From positions 3,679,501 to 3,743,500 of the forward strand of contig CP128433.1 in the NCBI GenBank assembly GCA_032615215.1: a DNA stretch of 64,000 nucleotides, read 5' to 3'. Below, piece by piece: positions 8,234 through 17,719 of the stretch. Every line of letters starts with the position of its first letter. The first letter of the stretch is position 1. The stretch is from Microbulbifer sp. MKSA007. GTDB taxonomy: Bacteria; Pseudomonadota; Gammaproteobacteria; Pseudomonadales; Cellvibrionaceae. The notes under the pieces are model-generated. The model worked only from the letters and a program-made list of their open reading frames with translations, did not search any database and was not told the DNA's origin. A program made the translations under genes and the position numbers.

Positions 8234-9507
8234 ATGAAATGCTGGGGAGCATACTGTGCCATATCAATTCTTTTTTTAGCTTCCCGGCTATTGCTGATGA
8301 AGCCGAGACAAAAGGCGGGCTGAAAATTGTCTCTGACGATGGGGATTTCTCCGCACAACTCGGCGGAAGGATTCACTTCGATACATACATTTTTGACAAA
8401 GACCTAGAAGATCCGGTCAATACAACCGACTTCCGTCGGGTTAGATTGACAATGAAAGGCAATCTATGGAAGTGGAACTATAAGCTTGAAAGAGACTTTG
8501 CGGATGATGGAGCTGGGGGGTTGAGGGATGTCTACTTAGCAACAAAGTTCTCTACCGGAAAACTAACCATCGGCAATTTTAAACCCAGCCGCTCAATCAA
8601 TGAGCTGACAAGCTCCAATGACCTAGTGCTTATGGAGCGGGCATTTACCAGCGCTGCAGGTATTTATTCTGGACGTGGACGTCAACAGGGTATCGACTGG
8701 CATAAGCATTGGTGCTGTTATACATTTGGTTTTACGTTATTCAATTTACGGGACCCCGGTGACCCCAGAAATTCTGGGTTTGGCGCAGCAACCCGACTGA
8801 CCTGGGCCCCAATTAACGATGCCTTATCAACAGTTCACCTAGGTGTATACCGTAGCTACGAAAAAGCGAATCAAAACAGTCCCGATATCGTTGCTGAAGT
8901 TGCCTATGCGGGCCGACGAGGGCCGGAGCAGCTGATAGCAATCACACCTGGCGGATCAGATAATTTTTTTGGCGAGTTTGGTGACGATGAGTTTTTCCTT
9001 GGAGATGGCGGAGGCCGGGTCAATACTACTGGTTTCGAGCTAGCTGCGACTTACGGCCCTCTATTCGGCCAAGCGGAATATGCGTATGGTCATTTCACAG
9101 GGAAGATATACCTCGCTGAATTGACCTATGAGGAATTCTTCGGTCTTCCGCCAAGTTTTTTTTGCGATCCCATAAGCGGATGCTTTATTGGGGGGCAGGA
9201 TGTTCACGCCTGGTACATTATGGGAAGCTGGGCAATTACCGGCCAACATAAACCCTACGACTCCAAGATCGGAGTATTTAAATCTATCAAACCATCTCCT
9301 CCAGAGGGTGCCTGGGAAGTTGCCGCAAGATATACCGCTATAGAGAATCGGGATTTTCGCCAGCTACGAGCCAGTAATTTTACACTTGGGGTCAATTACT
9401 ATTTCAACCCAAAAGTCCGGGTAATGATGAACATCACCCTCGGCGATGACGATTTTACTGGAGATAAAACCAACCAATTCGCCATACGATTACAAGGGGT
9501 TTGGTAG
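8234..9507 (+). CDS. OprO/OprP-type porin (start region frameshifted as read)
   Basis: Outer-membrane beta-barrel of the phosphate-selective porin O/P family: GGRIHFDTYIFDKD, FRRVRLTMKGNLWKWNYKLERDF, the strand FKPSRSINELTSSNDLVLMERAF, and repeated barrel strands to the end. As read, the frame that codes the barrel has no proper signal peptide. ATG 8234, preceded by GAGG, encodes M-K-C-W-G-A-Y-C-A-I-S-I-L, and adding one T to the T7 run at 8271-8277 joins it to FFSFPAIADEAE, giving a normal signal peptide and a 424-aa protein. Without repair the barrel frame could start at ATG 8239. Substrate specificity cannot be told from the sequence. Confidence 0.82.
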
Positions 9508-9512
9508 GGGGT

Positions 9513-9548
9513 ATAAAGTGACTCAAGACAGTCCTCGAGCCACTTTAT
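9513..9548. terminator. Bidirectional hairpin between convergent porin and oxidoreductase genes
   Basis: Outer arms ATAAAGTG and CACTTTAT match perfectly, and a shorter inner pairing (CTC/GAG) extends the stem. It lies in the 52-base gap between two convergent stops, where a shared terminator is expected. Confidence 0.5.
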
Positions 9549-9559
9549 CAAACAGGCAA

Positions 9560-12500
9560 TTAACCTACTTGCTGTGCCTTAGCTGGGTCAAAAACCTCAA
9601 CTTCCGCTGAAAGTTTTATATCCCGAACCGGGTTTTCAAATCGATTTAATGCGATATTTCGCTGTTCTTTTGCTTTCTCAATATTGGCCTCCTTCACCGG
9701 GCCGTAGCCCCGGATGATATCCGGATATTGAAGTAGCTCAACTGCAGCAGCGTGATTCTGCGAATTTAATTGGCCCAGAACTTTCTTAACCAACTCTTCA
9801 TATTCGCTAATCAGTGCCCTCTCCATTTTTCGCTCTGCTGTATAGCCAAAAATATCAAGCGCCGATCCGCGCAAGAATTTCAGCTTCGCCAAAACACCAA
9901 ATGCCTTGTACATCCAACCGCCAAATTTCATTTTGCGGGGACGCCCCAAGCCTTTATCGAAGCGCGCCAGTAATGGGGGAGCCAAATTGAACTCCAGCGT
10001 AAAGTCACCACTGAAGTTTTCTTTTAGCGATTCGGTAAAGCGGCTATCGGTGTATAGGCGGGCCACCTCGTACTCATCCTTATAGGCAAGCAATTTTGCG
10101 TAATTGCGCGCAACCACCTCGGCCAACTGGACATTCCCGGGCACTTTTAAAATCTCAGCAGATTTCACCGTATCGACCAAACTGCGGTAACGCTCGGCGA
10201 GGTCCGTATTTTGATAACCGGTGAGGTGCTCCACCCGGTGAGCCACAATCGCTTCAAGAGTTTGTGGTACCTCTACTGCAACTTTTTCGTGGATTAACAG
10301 TTTGTCCAGAGCGTTGCGATTTTCTGCCGCCAATCGACCTGCAGCAAATCCCTGCAGATTTCCTTCCACAGCGACACCGTTTAAGCGGATCGCTTCCAGC
10401 AGGGAGGCTTCAGTTAGCGGAATCAGCCCTTTCTGCCAGGCGTAGCCGAGCATGAAAATGTTGGCGGCGAGCGTATCACCCAGAGCTGCTTTGGTCAGGC
10501 GATGCGCTTCCACAGAACTGAGCTCATTAACCGCGCCACTCACCGTATCCAATACCGCTTGCGGTGAATGGACATCCTCACGCCCGAGAACCGTTGCCGC
10601 AGTTGGGCTCAAGTGGGTATTCACTACCGCGCGACTGTGCGATTTATCCAGTTTAACCAAACAAGCTGCCACATTGCCGGCTGCAATCAGGTCACAGGCC
10701 ATTAGGGCATCGGCACGACCGTCAGAAATACGTACCGCCTGCAAAGACTCGGGCGCAGCCGCAAAGCGAATATGGGAGTAAACCGCTCCGCCCTTCTGAG
10801 CCAATCCGGTCTGATCAAGGGTGCTGCACGCTTTGTCCTCGATATGTGCCGCCATCGCTAGCAAGGCGCCAATGGTCACTACACCCGTACCGCCAACGCC
10901 GGTAACCAGGAAATTATACGGCTGCTGTAAGCCCGGAAGCTGTGGCGAGGGCAACTTGGCCGCTTCAGTTCGCAACACGTCACCTACCCCGGCGCCCTTG
11001 GCAATATTGCCACCCTTCACAGTGACAAATGAGGGGCAGAAGCCGTTAACGCAGGACATATCCTGATTACAGCCGGTTTGGTTCACCCTGCGTTTATCGC
11101 CCAGCGCCGTTTCCACTTTCTCAACAGCGATACAGCTCGACTGCTGGACGCAGTCCCCACAGCCTTCACACACCAGCTCGTTGATGAAGGGGCGCCCCTC
11201 GGCTTTAGGCAGTAGCCCGCGCTTGCGCTTGCGGCGCAGTTCGGTGGCACAGGTCTGGTCGTAAATAATAACGGTACAACCTTCAACCTCACGCAGCTCA
11301 TCCATTACAACGGGCAAGTAATCCCGGTGACGAATTTCAACTTCACTGGGGAAGGACAGCGCACCCTTGTATTTATCCGGGTTATCCATCACCAGGACAA
11401 CTTTCTGCACCCCTTCTGCCAAAACTTGGCGACAGATCATATCCGGAGCCAACTCACCATCGTGGGGCTGGCCGCCGGTCATGGCGACCGCATCATTAAA
11501 CAGGATCTTGTAAGTGATATTGACCTTGGCAGCCACGGAAGCGCGAATCGCCAAAATACCGGAGTGGAAATAGGTACCATCACCCAGGTTTACAAAGACA
11601 TGCTTTTCAGTAGTAAACGGCGCCTGCCCTACCCAGTTGACCCCTTCGGCACCCATTTGGGTGAAGGTATAAGTCTCCCGGTCGAGCCACTGGGCCATAT
11701 AGTGACAACCAATACCTGCTAAGGCTCGGCTTCCTTCTGGCACCTTGGTGGAACGGTTGTGAGGGCAGCCGGCACAGAACATAGGCAAGCGAGACACACT
11801 TGAGCCAGTCTGCTGGGAAATACGTTCAGCCAGCGCATTGAGACGCATCAAGCGGTGCTTGCCGCCTTCATCCAACTTGTCCTCACCCAAAACAAAACCC
11901 AATACCTGGGCAATAATCGCTGGCGACAGCTCGCCATAAGCGGGCATCAGCGGCTGATCACAATCGTCCACTTTACCGAGAATACGCGGGAAATTCGGGT
12001 CCTTCACGTGGACGTTGTACAGTTCCTCTTTCAGCTGTACTTCCATCAAACTGCGTTTTTCCTCAAGCACCAGCAGCGTATCCAAGCCACGGGCAAACTC
12101 CTGGATACCCGGCACATCCAACGGGTAGGTCATACCCACTTTAAGGATTCGGATACCGAGCTGCTTGGCCTTCTGCTCATCGATACCCATATCTTCGAAG
12201 GCCTGCATCAAGTCCAGATGGGCCTTACCGGTAGTGACGATGCCGAGGCTCGCCTCAGGATTTTCCAGTACAACCTTGTTGAGTTTATTGGCGCGGGCAA
12301 AAGCCAGCGCAGCAGGGCGCTTGTAGCGCCACAGGCGCTCTTCCTGCTCGAGAGGGTTGTCCTGCTTGCGAATATTCAGGCCGCCCTCGGGACGTTCAAT
12401 ATCCGGGTAGTGGAATTTGACCCGCTCAGGGTCCACTTCCACGGTCGCAGAGCTATCCATATTTTCTGCCAGGGTGATCATTGCCACCCAGCAGCCGCTA

Positions 12501-13117
12501 AAGCGAGACAGCTCCAGCCCATAGTGACCATAATCCAACACTTCCTGCACGGTGGCGGGGTTAAGTACTGGAATATGCATATCCACAAAGGCAAATTCAG
12601 ACTGCCCTGGATAGGAGGATGACTTACAACCGTGGTCATCGCCAGCAACGATCAGTGCGCCACCTTTGGGAGAGGAGCCAGCGGCGTTGGCATGGCGAAA
12701 TGCATCGCAGGAGCGGTCGACACCCGGTGTCTTGCCATACCAAATCCCGCAGACGCCATCCACTTCTGCACCCTGGAACAAGCCCACCTGCTGGGAACCC
12801 CAAACTGCCGTAGCCGCCAACTCTTCATTGACGCCAGGCTGGAAACGGATGTTGTACTCTCCCAGCAGTTTTTTCGCCCTGGATAACTGCAGGTCGTAGC
12901 CACCTAAGGGAGACCCCCGATAACCGGAGATAAAAGTCGCGGTATTGAGGCCGCGATCCCGGTCCATTCGCATCTGGTCTATGGGTAAGCGCACAAGGGC
13001 CTGGATACCAGAAAGGAGCACACGGCCCTTGAGCATGGTGTAGCGGTCGTCCAATGAAACCTGTTTTTTTACTTGGGAATCCGCCGTACTTTGAGGACTG
13101 GTTACTTTTTCAGTCAT
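9560..13117 (-). CDS. Indolepyruvate ferredoxin oxidoreductase family protein (fused subunits)
   Basis: A 1185-aa cytoplasmic enzyme that oxidatively decarboxylates aryl- or branched 2-oxo acids to acyl-CoA, reducing ferredoxin. Order: N-terminal pyrimidine-binding region (SGYRGSPLGGYD), TPP-binding domain with GDGTYFHSG, a Cys-rich iron-sulfur segment around residue 650 (CEGCGDC, then SSC and further Cys to about 690), and a C-terminal gamma-type 2-oxoacid oxidoreductase domain from about 735 (VTGVGGTGVVTIG). The length is normal for the single-chain form. It diverges from an Lrp/AsnC gene, the usual arrangement for a regulator sensing an amino acid, so a role in aromatic or branched amino-acid breakdown is likely. 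The exact substrate is not readable. Confidence 0.92.
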   Translation of the reverse strand: MTEKVTSPQSTADSQVKKQVSLDDRYTMLKGRVLLSGIQALVRLPIDQMRMDRDRGLNTATFISGYRGSPLGGYDLQLSRAKKLLGEYNIRFQPGVNEELAATAVWGSQQVGLFQGAEVDGVCGIWYGKTPGVDRSCDAFRHANAAGSSPKGGALIVAGDDHGCKSSSYPGQSEFAFVDMHIPVLNPATVQEVLDYGHYGLELSRFSGCWVAMITLAENMDSSATVEVDPERVKFHYPDIERPEGGLNIRKQDNPLEQEERLWRYKRPAALAFARANKLNKVVLENPEASLGIVTTGKAHLDLMQAFEDMGIDEQKAKQLGIRILKVGMTYPLDVPGIQEFARGLDTLLVLEEKRSLMEVQLKEELYNVHVKDPNFPRILGKVDDCDQPLMPAYGELSPAIIAQVLGFVLGEDKLDEGGKHRLMRLNALAERISQQTGSSVSRLPMFCAGCPHNRSTKVPEGSRALAGIGCHYMAQWLDRETYTFTQMGAEGVNWVGQAPFTTEKHVFVNLGDGTYFHSGILAIRASVAAKVNITYKILFNDAVAMTGGQPHDGELAPDMICRQVLAEGVQKVVLVMDNPDKYKGALSFPSEVEIRHRDYLPVVMDELREVEGCTVIIYDQTCATELRRKRKRGLLPKAEGRPFINELVCEGCGDCVQQSSCIAVEKVETALGDKRRVNQTGCNQDMSCVNGFCPSFVTVKGGNIAKGAGVGDVLRTEAAKLPSPQLPGLQQPYNFLVTGVGGTGVVTIGALLAMAAHIEDKACSTLDQTGLAQKGGAVYSHIRFAAAPESLQAVRISDGRADALMACDLIAAGNVAACLVKLDKSHSRAVVNTHLSPTAATVLGREDVHSPQAVLDTVSGAVNELSSVEAHRLTKAALGDTLAANIFMLGYAWQKGLIPLTEASLLEAIRLNGVAVEGNLQGFAAGRLAAENRNALDKLLIHEKVAVEVPQTLEAIVAHRVEHLTGYQNTDLAERYRSLVDTVKSAEILKVPGNVQLAEVVARNYAKLLAYKDEYEVARLYTDSRFTESLKENFSGDFTLEFNLAPPLLARFDKGLGRPRKMKFGGWMYKAFGVLAKLKFLRGSALDIFGYTAERKMERALISEYEELVKKVLGQLNSQNHAAAVELLQYPDIIRGYGPVKEANIEKAKEQRNIALNRFENPVRDIKLSAEVEVFDPAKAQQVG

Positions 13118-13134
13118 ACACCTACTTCCGGTTA

Positions 13135-13184
13135 ATTATTCTTCTCGAAACCCGGTTCGAGTTATTAGTCATTATTCTTCCGAA
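13135..13184. promoter_or_regulatory. Direct repeats and inverted repeat upstream of the oxidoreductase gene
   Basis: ATTATTCTTCTCGAA at 13135-13149 recurs as ATTATTCTTCCGAA at 13171-13184, 36 bases apart. An inverted repeat CTCGAA-N6-TTCGAG (13144-13161) overlaps the first copy. They start 18 bases upstream of the oxidoreductase ATG, inside the divergent intergenic region shared with the Lrp/AsnC gene, and are a plausible regulator-binding cluster. Confidence 0.4.
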
Positions 13185-13394
13185 TAGTCCGTTTTCTGTG
13201 GTCAGATGCGCCTGTTTTTATATTTGCCGCAAAGTCCCAGAGCAGCTGAGGGCACACTGCACCTATCCCGAAACGGTTTAGTCAGGTCATACTAGTTCGT
13301 TAAGCGCAATAGAGCATTGCTTTATTCACGCAAATATGCGTAAATTTGTGATAGAAATTTCGATATAGATAATTTTTATAGGATAGGAGTCTTT

Positions 13395-13865
13395 ATGAAG
13401 CGTTCGACAGACCTGGATGATTTTGACCGTAAGATTCTGCGAGCGCTGCAGGAGAACGCAGATTACTCCATGGCAGAGCTGGGCGATAAAGTCGGTCTTT
13501 CGCACACTCCCTGCTGGCGCAGAATCAAGCGATTGGAAGCCGAAGGTATTATCCGTGGCCGTGTTACCTTGCTGGACCCACGCAAATTGGATCTGGGTGT
13601 CACCGTATACTGCTACGTTACCATCCACAATCACGATGAGGAATCCCTGAACAACTTTGAATCAGCAGTTCAGGATGTCCAGGAGGTAGTAGAGTGCTAT
13701 TCCACCAGCGGAGACAAAGACTATGTCCTGCGCGTTGTAGTGGATAGTGTGGAACACTATGAGCAATTACTGAAGCGCTCTCTGGTACACCTGCCAAACG
13801 TGGCCTCAGTCAACTCCACCTTTGCCCTCAAGCAGGTGAAGTACACCACCCAGCTGCCACTTTAA
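13395..13865 (+). CDS. Lrp/AsnC family transcriptional regulator
   Basis: A 156-aa regulator. The winged HTH spans about residues 8-60 (LDDFDRKILRALQENADYS, then GLSHTPCWRRIKRLEAEGII with the recognition helix). The RAM ligand-binding/oligomerisation domain follows (VTIHNHDEES, then YSTSGDKDYVLRVVV). Such proteins bind amino acids and control nearby catabolic genes. Divergent placement from the indolepyruvate oxidoreductase gene, with repeats between, suggests it regulates that gene and itself. A GATAGGAG motif precedes the ATG. Confidence 0.92.
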   Translation: MKRSTDLDDFDRKILRALQENADYSMAELGDKVGLSHTPCWRRIKRLEAEGIIRGRVTLLDPRKLDLGVTVYCYVTIHNHDEESLNNFESAVQDVQEVVECYSTSGDKDYVLRVVVDSVEHYEQLLKRSLVHLPNVASVNSTFALKQVKYTTQLPL

Positions 13866-13884
13866 GCCAAAAGTGTGAAAAGTA

Positions 13885-13912
13885 AAGCCCCTTGCTTTAA
13901 CGCATGGGGCTT
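13885..13912. terminator. Bidirectional terminator hairpin
   Basis: Stem AAGCCCC/GGGGCTT continues, after a T-T mismatch, with TGC/GCA around a TTTAAC loop. It lies between the convergent Lrp/AsnC and kinase genes. Confidence 0.65.
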
Positions 13913-13928
13913 ACTGAGAAAATTTCGG

Positions 13929-14444
13929 TTACTCTGCAAGCTCCCGCAGCGCATTAAGTAAATGATCAAGCGTTTCCTGCAGTGATTTACTGTCACAATC
14001 CACCGTTATTTCTGCATATTGCCGGTAAAGGGCCTGTCGCTCTTCAAATAAGTCCGCAAAAGACTGCCCGGGCGCCTTCGCAATGCCACGGCTTTCATAA
14101 TTATGGATACGCCGACGCAATTCCTCCGCTGAACACTGAAGAAACACTACCACACCCTGACTGCGTAGATTCGCCATACCCTCATCGCTATAGACTGCGC
14201 TTCCTCCAGTGGCAATAACATCACTGGGGAGGGTGGCCTCAGCTAAAACCTCCCCTTCAATGGCGCGGAGATTAAGATAATCACTTTCAGCCATAATTTG
14301 CTGCAAAGTCTTGCCCTCTCTGGACTGGATCAGAACATCAGTATCTGTAAACCCCAGTGCCAGCTCCTTTGCCAACAACACCCCCAGCGTACTTTTACCG
14401 GCGCCGGGCATTCCAATCAGGACAATACTTTTTCTTTTTTTCAT
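13929..14444 (-). CDS. Shikimate kinase-like P-loop kinase
   Basis: A 171-aa P-loop kinase with Walker A GMPGAGKST (residues 11-19) and the shikimate-kinase-type FTDTDVLI acidic motif. Where AroK has GGGxV it has GGSAVY, and the later substrate/lid region reads SRGIAKAPG rather than the usual RPLL, so it may not phosphorylate shikimate. I chose ATG 14444 because it opens MKKRKSIVLIG and lies 20 bases after the stop of the upstream acyltransferase gene. An upstream in-frame extension would overlap that gene. Probably co-transcribed with the acyltransferase. Confidence 0.75.
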   Translation of the reverse strand: MKKRKSIVLIGMPGAGKSTLGVLLAKELALGFTDTDVLIQSREGKTLQQIMAESDYLNLRAIEGEVLAEATLPSDVIATGGSAVYSDEGMANLRSQGVVVFLQCSAEELRRRIHNYESRGIAKAPGQSFADLFEERQALYRQYAEITVDCDSKSLQETLDHLLNALRELAE

Positions 14445-14463
14445 TTTATTAACACTTGCACAT

Positions 14464-15186
14464 TCAATCGCTACGGCGGGGAAAGAATACCGAGCGCAAC
14501 CAACCCAATAAGGTGTTCCCACCCAACATCATCTTATCCAATTCATCCAGATTATGCGCTTGGCGAAAGGCATCGGCAAATAATGCCTCCCGGGTAATCA
14601 TTCGCCGCTTGGGATTAATTGATTTAATGGGTTTTGCCGGATTACCGGCGACAACCGTATTTGCAGGGACATCCTTGGTGACGATACTGCCGGCTCCCAC
14701 TACAGAATTATCACCGATAGTGACACCTTTGCAGATGGTTGCACTATCTCCAATCCAAACATTGTTACCCAGGCGCACCGGGGAGGTACAACGGAAGGGC
14801 CGCGTGCGATTGTAGAGCCCATGCCAATCAGAATCGGAAATATACACATTGGCTGCGATCATACAGGCGTCGCCAATCTCAATAGATTGAGCCGCAGAAA
14901 TACGTACCCCTGGAGAGATCAATACGAAATCCCCAATAGTAATAAATGCCTCTCCCCCCTTGTGCCCAAAAGTGGTAAAGCGAATACACTTCTCGTTGTT
15001 GGAGATTAAGTGAGGATAATTTCCGAGCCGAACATTTCCGCCAAAAACATGGACAGAACCCGGGTCCATTACTTCCGGCTCAACCCCAACCGCATCGAAT
15101 TGTGGCAGAAGGAAATACTCTGTTCGCCATTTTCGCCAACGCAGCTGCAGTCGCTTGAGCCAATAGGGCCTGTGATCCTTACGCAT
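14464..15186 (-). CDS. Hexapeptide-repeat (LbH) O-acyltransferase
   Basis: A 240-aa left-handed beta-helix acyltransferase of the maltose/galactoside/serine O-acetyltransferase type. Several hexapeptide turns are visible (IGDFVLISPGVRISA, IGDACMIAANVYISD, LGNNVWIGDSATICKG, IGDNSVVGAGSIVTK), followed by the family end VVAGNPAKPI. A basic, Trp-rich N-terminus precedes the helix. These enzymes acetylate sugars or surface polymers. Neighbouring glycosyltransferase and methyltransferase genes suggest a cell-surface glycan, which is inference. Confidence 0.85.
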   Translation of the reverse strand: MRKDHRPYWLKRLQLRWRKWRTEYFLLPQFDAVGVEPEVMDPGSVHVFGGNVRLGNYPHLISNNEKCIRFTTFGHKGGEAFITIGDFVLISPGVRISAAQSIEIGDACMIAANVYISDSDWHGLYNRTRPFRCTSPVRLGNNVWIGDSATICKGVTIGDNSVVGAGSIVTKDVPANTVVAGNPAKPIKSINPKRRMITREALFADAFRQAHNLDELDKMMLGGNTLLGWLRSVFFPRRSD

Positions 15187-15302
15187 ATTTTAATTTCTAC
15201 TTATATTTTATGGGATTTACGGAGCCCTGAGTAAAAACCCAATTGCTTTTGTATTAGTGGCAGTTTAGTGTTTCGGCCACGAAAAATAGCAAGCGTTTAC
15301 CC

Positions 15303-15920
15303 ATGTCCCTAAATCTACCTATTGATATTCGAGCAATTAAAGGTTTCCTCGCCGCCCATGAAGGGGAAGCTCTCTACCACCTGGCAGCTGAAGCCAGCTC
15401 ACTGGGTCCCTGTCTTGAAGTGGGCAGCTACTGCGGCAAATCATCAATTTACCTGGCCAGTGCCTGTAAGCTGACCGATAACGTCCTGTTCGCCGTGGAC
15501 CACCATCGAGGATCTGAAGAGCACCAGCCCGGAGAGGAGTATCACGATCCCGAACTGTTTGATGGCCAGGCCAATTTAATGGACAGTTTTCGCACTTTCC
15601 GCGCGAATATTCGCGCGGCTGAATTGGATGACTGGGTTGTTCCCGTCGTCGCCCCCTCCGCAACAGCTGCACGCTGCTGGAATACCCCTTTGGGTCTCGT
15701 ATTTATTGACGGCGGCCACTCCCTGGAAGCGGCCATGACCGATTATCGCAGCTGGTCCCGCCATATCGTGCCCGGTGGCTACCTGGCGATCCACGACATT
15801 TTCCCGGACCCCGCCGATGGCGGCCAGGCGCCCTACGATATTTACAAACTAGCCCTGGCTTCCGCTCAATTCGAGCTCGTCGAAACTGTCGACACCCTGG
15901 GAATCCTGCGCCGCATTTAG
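15303..15920 (+). CDS. Class I SAM-dependent methyltransferase (Methyltransf_24 type)
   Basis: A 205-aa methyltransferase. SAM motif I is CLEVGSYCGKSSIYLA (about residues 37-52), followed by FAVDHHRG and the acidic motif FIDGGHSLEAA. Such proteins are often encoded with glycosyltransferases and methylate sugars. It is convergent with the toroid-protein gene and the two coding regions share 72 bases (15849-15920), which is unusual. The start ATG 15303 has only a weak ribosome-binding site. Confidence 0.85.
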   Translation: MSLNLPIDIRAIKGFLAAHEGEALYHLAAEASSLGPCLEVGSYCGKSSIYLASACKLTDNVLFAVDHHRGSEEHQPGEEYHDPELFDGQANLMDSFRTFRANIRAAELDDWVVPVVAPSATAARCWNTPLGLVFIDGGHSLEAAMTDYRSWSRHIVPGGYLAIHDIFPDPADGGQAPYDIYKLALASAQFELVETVDTLGILRRI

Positions 15921-16961
15921 GGGCAGGCGCACCGATGTAAACAGCTCGCTCGCTGGCGTTAATCCGGCGAGCGCATCGGCAGCCAGAAGCATGGCCCCTA
16001 CAGTCCAGGTGGTTTTTTCCTCCGGCCAGATGGCCTCATCCCGGTAGACATAACCGGTCCAGTAGCCCCCATCTTTATCCTGCCAGCGGTGCAAGCCGCG
16101 ATACAAAATTTCCGCCCGCGAACGCTGGCCAGCAGCGATTAGGGACATAGTGAGTTCGCAGGATTCAGCCACCGTCACCCAGGGCTCATCACTGACGCAA
16201 CGACAACCCAAACCAGCCACGACAAACTCATCCCAGCGCTGCTGAAGACGCAACTGCGCTGCCTCACCAGAAAAGGCACCGGTTAATACGGGATAAAACC
16301 AGTCCATTGAAAAGCGCGCCTTGCTTTCCCAGGTGCGATCAAAGCGCTCCGGTTTATTGCGCAGCGCATCGCCCAAAGCTTCCCGGGCAAGTATCCATTG
16401 AGGGCGAGCAACCCCTAGCTGGTGGGCAATATTAATTGCGCATTCCAGACTTTTATAAATGGAAGAACAACCGGTGATCAGGGCATCTTTCATAGGGGCG
16501 CCCTCTGAATCTACCGCCCAATGAATTTCGCCAAATTCCGTTTGCAAGCGCAATACAAACTCGATTGCACGCTCCACCATCGGCCAATAGCGCTGTAAAA
16601 ACAGCGCGTCTCTACTAACCAGAAAGTATTGCCAAATTCCTGTTGCCACATAGGCAACAAAATTGGTTTCACGGCGCTCCCGGTTGTCTATATCGCCATC
16701 TTTATAAGCGGCCCACCAGCTGCCGTCTTCCAGCTGAATCTCAGCCAGCCAGCAATAAGCGTTTTCAGCAGCACTGAACTCTCCGGCAATGGCGAGCCCC
16801 ATAGCGGCCTCAACATGATCCCAGGGGTCGGCATAGCCCCCTTTAAACCAGGGAATTGAACCATCGGGGAGCTGCTGGGAGAGAATATAGGCGGCGCTAT
16901 CCAGGATAAATCCTTCAGGGAAAAGACCAGAAGCTTTTGCCGGCACAGAAATTTTACTCAT
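15849..16961 (-). CDS. Alpha/alpha-toroid (prenyltransferase/terpene-cyclase-like) protein
   Basis: A 370-aa cytosolic protein made of repeated helical-hairpin units. Repeats end in aromatic/Gly-rich turns (DGSIPWFKGG, EDGSWWAAYKDG, DKDGGYWTGYVY) like the QW motifs of squalene cyclase/prenyltransferase barrels, with no membrane segment. The catalytic DxDD of cyclases is not evident, so enzymatic function is unproven; glycan-processing toroids are an alternative. Its ATG overlaps the stop of the methyltransferase upstream (ATGA), so the GT4-methyltransferase-toroid genes are translationally coupled. GGGAG lies 7 bases before the ATG. Its 3' end overlaps a convergent methyltransferase gene. Confidence 0.75.
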   Translation of the reverse strand: MSKISVPAKASGLFPEGFILDSAAYILSQQLPDGSIPWFKGGYADPWDHVEAAMGLAIAGEFSAAENAYCWLAEIQLEDGSWWAAYKDGDIDNRERRETNFVAYVATGIWQYFLVSRDALFLQRYWPMVERAIEFVLRLQTEFGEIHWAVDSEGAPMKDALITGCSSIYKSLECAINIAHQLGVARPQWILAREALGDALRNKPERFDRTWESKARFSMDWFYPVLTGAFSGEAAQLRLQQRWDEFVVAGLGCRCVSDEPWVTVAESCELTMSLIAAGQRSRAEILYRGLHRWQDKDGGYWTGYVYRDEAIWPEEKTTWTVGAMLLAADALAGLTPASELFTSVRLPLNAAQDSQGVDSFDELELSGSQG

Positions 16962-17719
16962 GCTTCAACTCCCTCAGGCAGGGAGAGGGCCGCATCCACT
17001 CGTTGTGTCGACCCGGCAGGTTTCACAAAATAGAGAGCGATACTTTTTCCCAACAGCGGGTTCAATAGTTTTTCGAGAATCCGGGTAAAGGCTGGTTTCT
17101 TCATCAGATCCCACACCAGCAGGCGGTGATAGGCAGAGACCAAACGGGAATCGGGCTTGTCCCAAAACAAACACTTTAACCACCAGTAAGGTGCATGTAA
17201 CGCATGGGCCTTATGCCGGGCAAAATAGTGGTGTCCCAACCTTTCAATATCCTCTCGCAGCTCGCGCTCGCGGAATATTCGGATATGCCCACCCTCAACC
17301 TGATGGTATTCATCGCTGAGTTTCCAGCACACCCACTCGGGAAAAAATGCCGGTACTGTCGCGGCAAAAATACCAGAGGGTTTTAATACCCGGTTAATCT
17401 CAGCCAGGACAGACTTGTAATCGGGGATATGCTCAAGTACCTCTGAGCAGATAACCACATCAAAACTCCCATCGGCAAATGGTAGTTGCAAGCCATTGGC
17501 AACTCCGAACTGCAAGCGACCCTTTGAATGCTCGGGAGAGCGGAAAGGTTCCGCTCGCTCACTGGCAGTGCGCACATCATCAAAACACAGGTCAATGCCG
17601 TAAACATCAACCTCATCGGTGATCATCAAGTGAATGGAATGGCGCCCTTCACCGCACCCCAAGTCGAGGACTTTTTGGCCAGGGCGAAGATTTAAATGCT
17701 GGGGATCTACAGTAATCAT
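16958..17719 (-). CDS. Class I SAM-dependent methyltransferase (UbiE/Methyltransf_11 type)
   Basis: A 253-aa methyltransferase with motif I VLDLGCGEGRHS near residue 18, an acidic motif (YGIDLCFDD), and the Methyltransf_11 region DVVICSEVLEHIPD followed by RVLKPSGIFAATVP. A C-terminal helical extension follows. The start ATG 17719 shares a base with the stop TGA of the GT4 gene (TGATG), and its own stop overlaps the next ATG. It is the middle gene of a coupled three-gene operon. Substrate unknown, probably a glycan or glycolipid built by the adjacent GT4. Confidence 0.88.
   Translation of the reverse strand: MITVDPQHLNLRPGQKVLDLGCGEGRHSIHLMITDEVDVYGIDLCFDDVRTASERAEPFRSPEHSKGRLQFGVANGLQLPFADGSFDVVICSEVLEHIPDYKSVLAEINRVLKPSGIFAATVPAFFPEWVCWKLSDEYHQVEGGHIRIFRERELREDIERLGHHYFARHKAHALHAPYWWLKCLFWDKPDSRLVSAYHRLLVWDLMKKPAFTRILEKLLNPLLGKSIALYFVKPAGSTQRVDAALSLPEGVEA

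Noticed and set aside
8239..8241. ATG 8239 as the true porin start
   Set aside because: It gives a signal peptide without basic residues; ATG 8234 with a one-base T-run correction gives a normal one and a better-spaced GAGG.
11855..12622. Long plus-strand open frame opposite the oxidoreductase gene (255 codons)
   Set aside because: It is fully antisense to a well-supported gene, has no recognisable domain or start signal and reflects the GC pattern of the coding strand.
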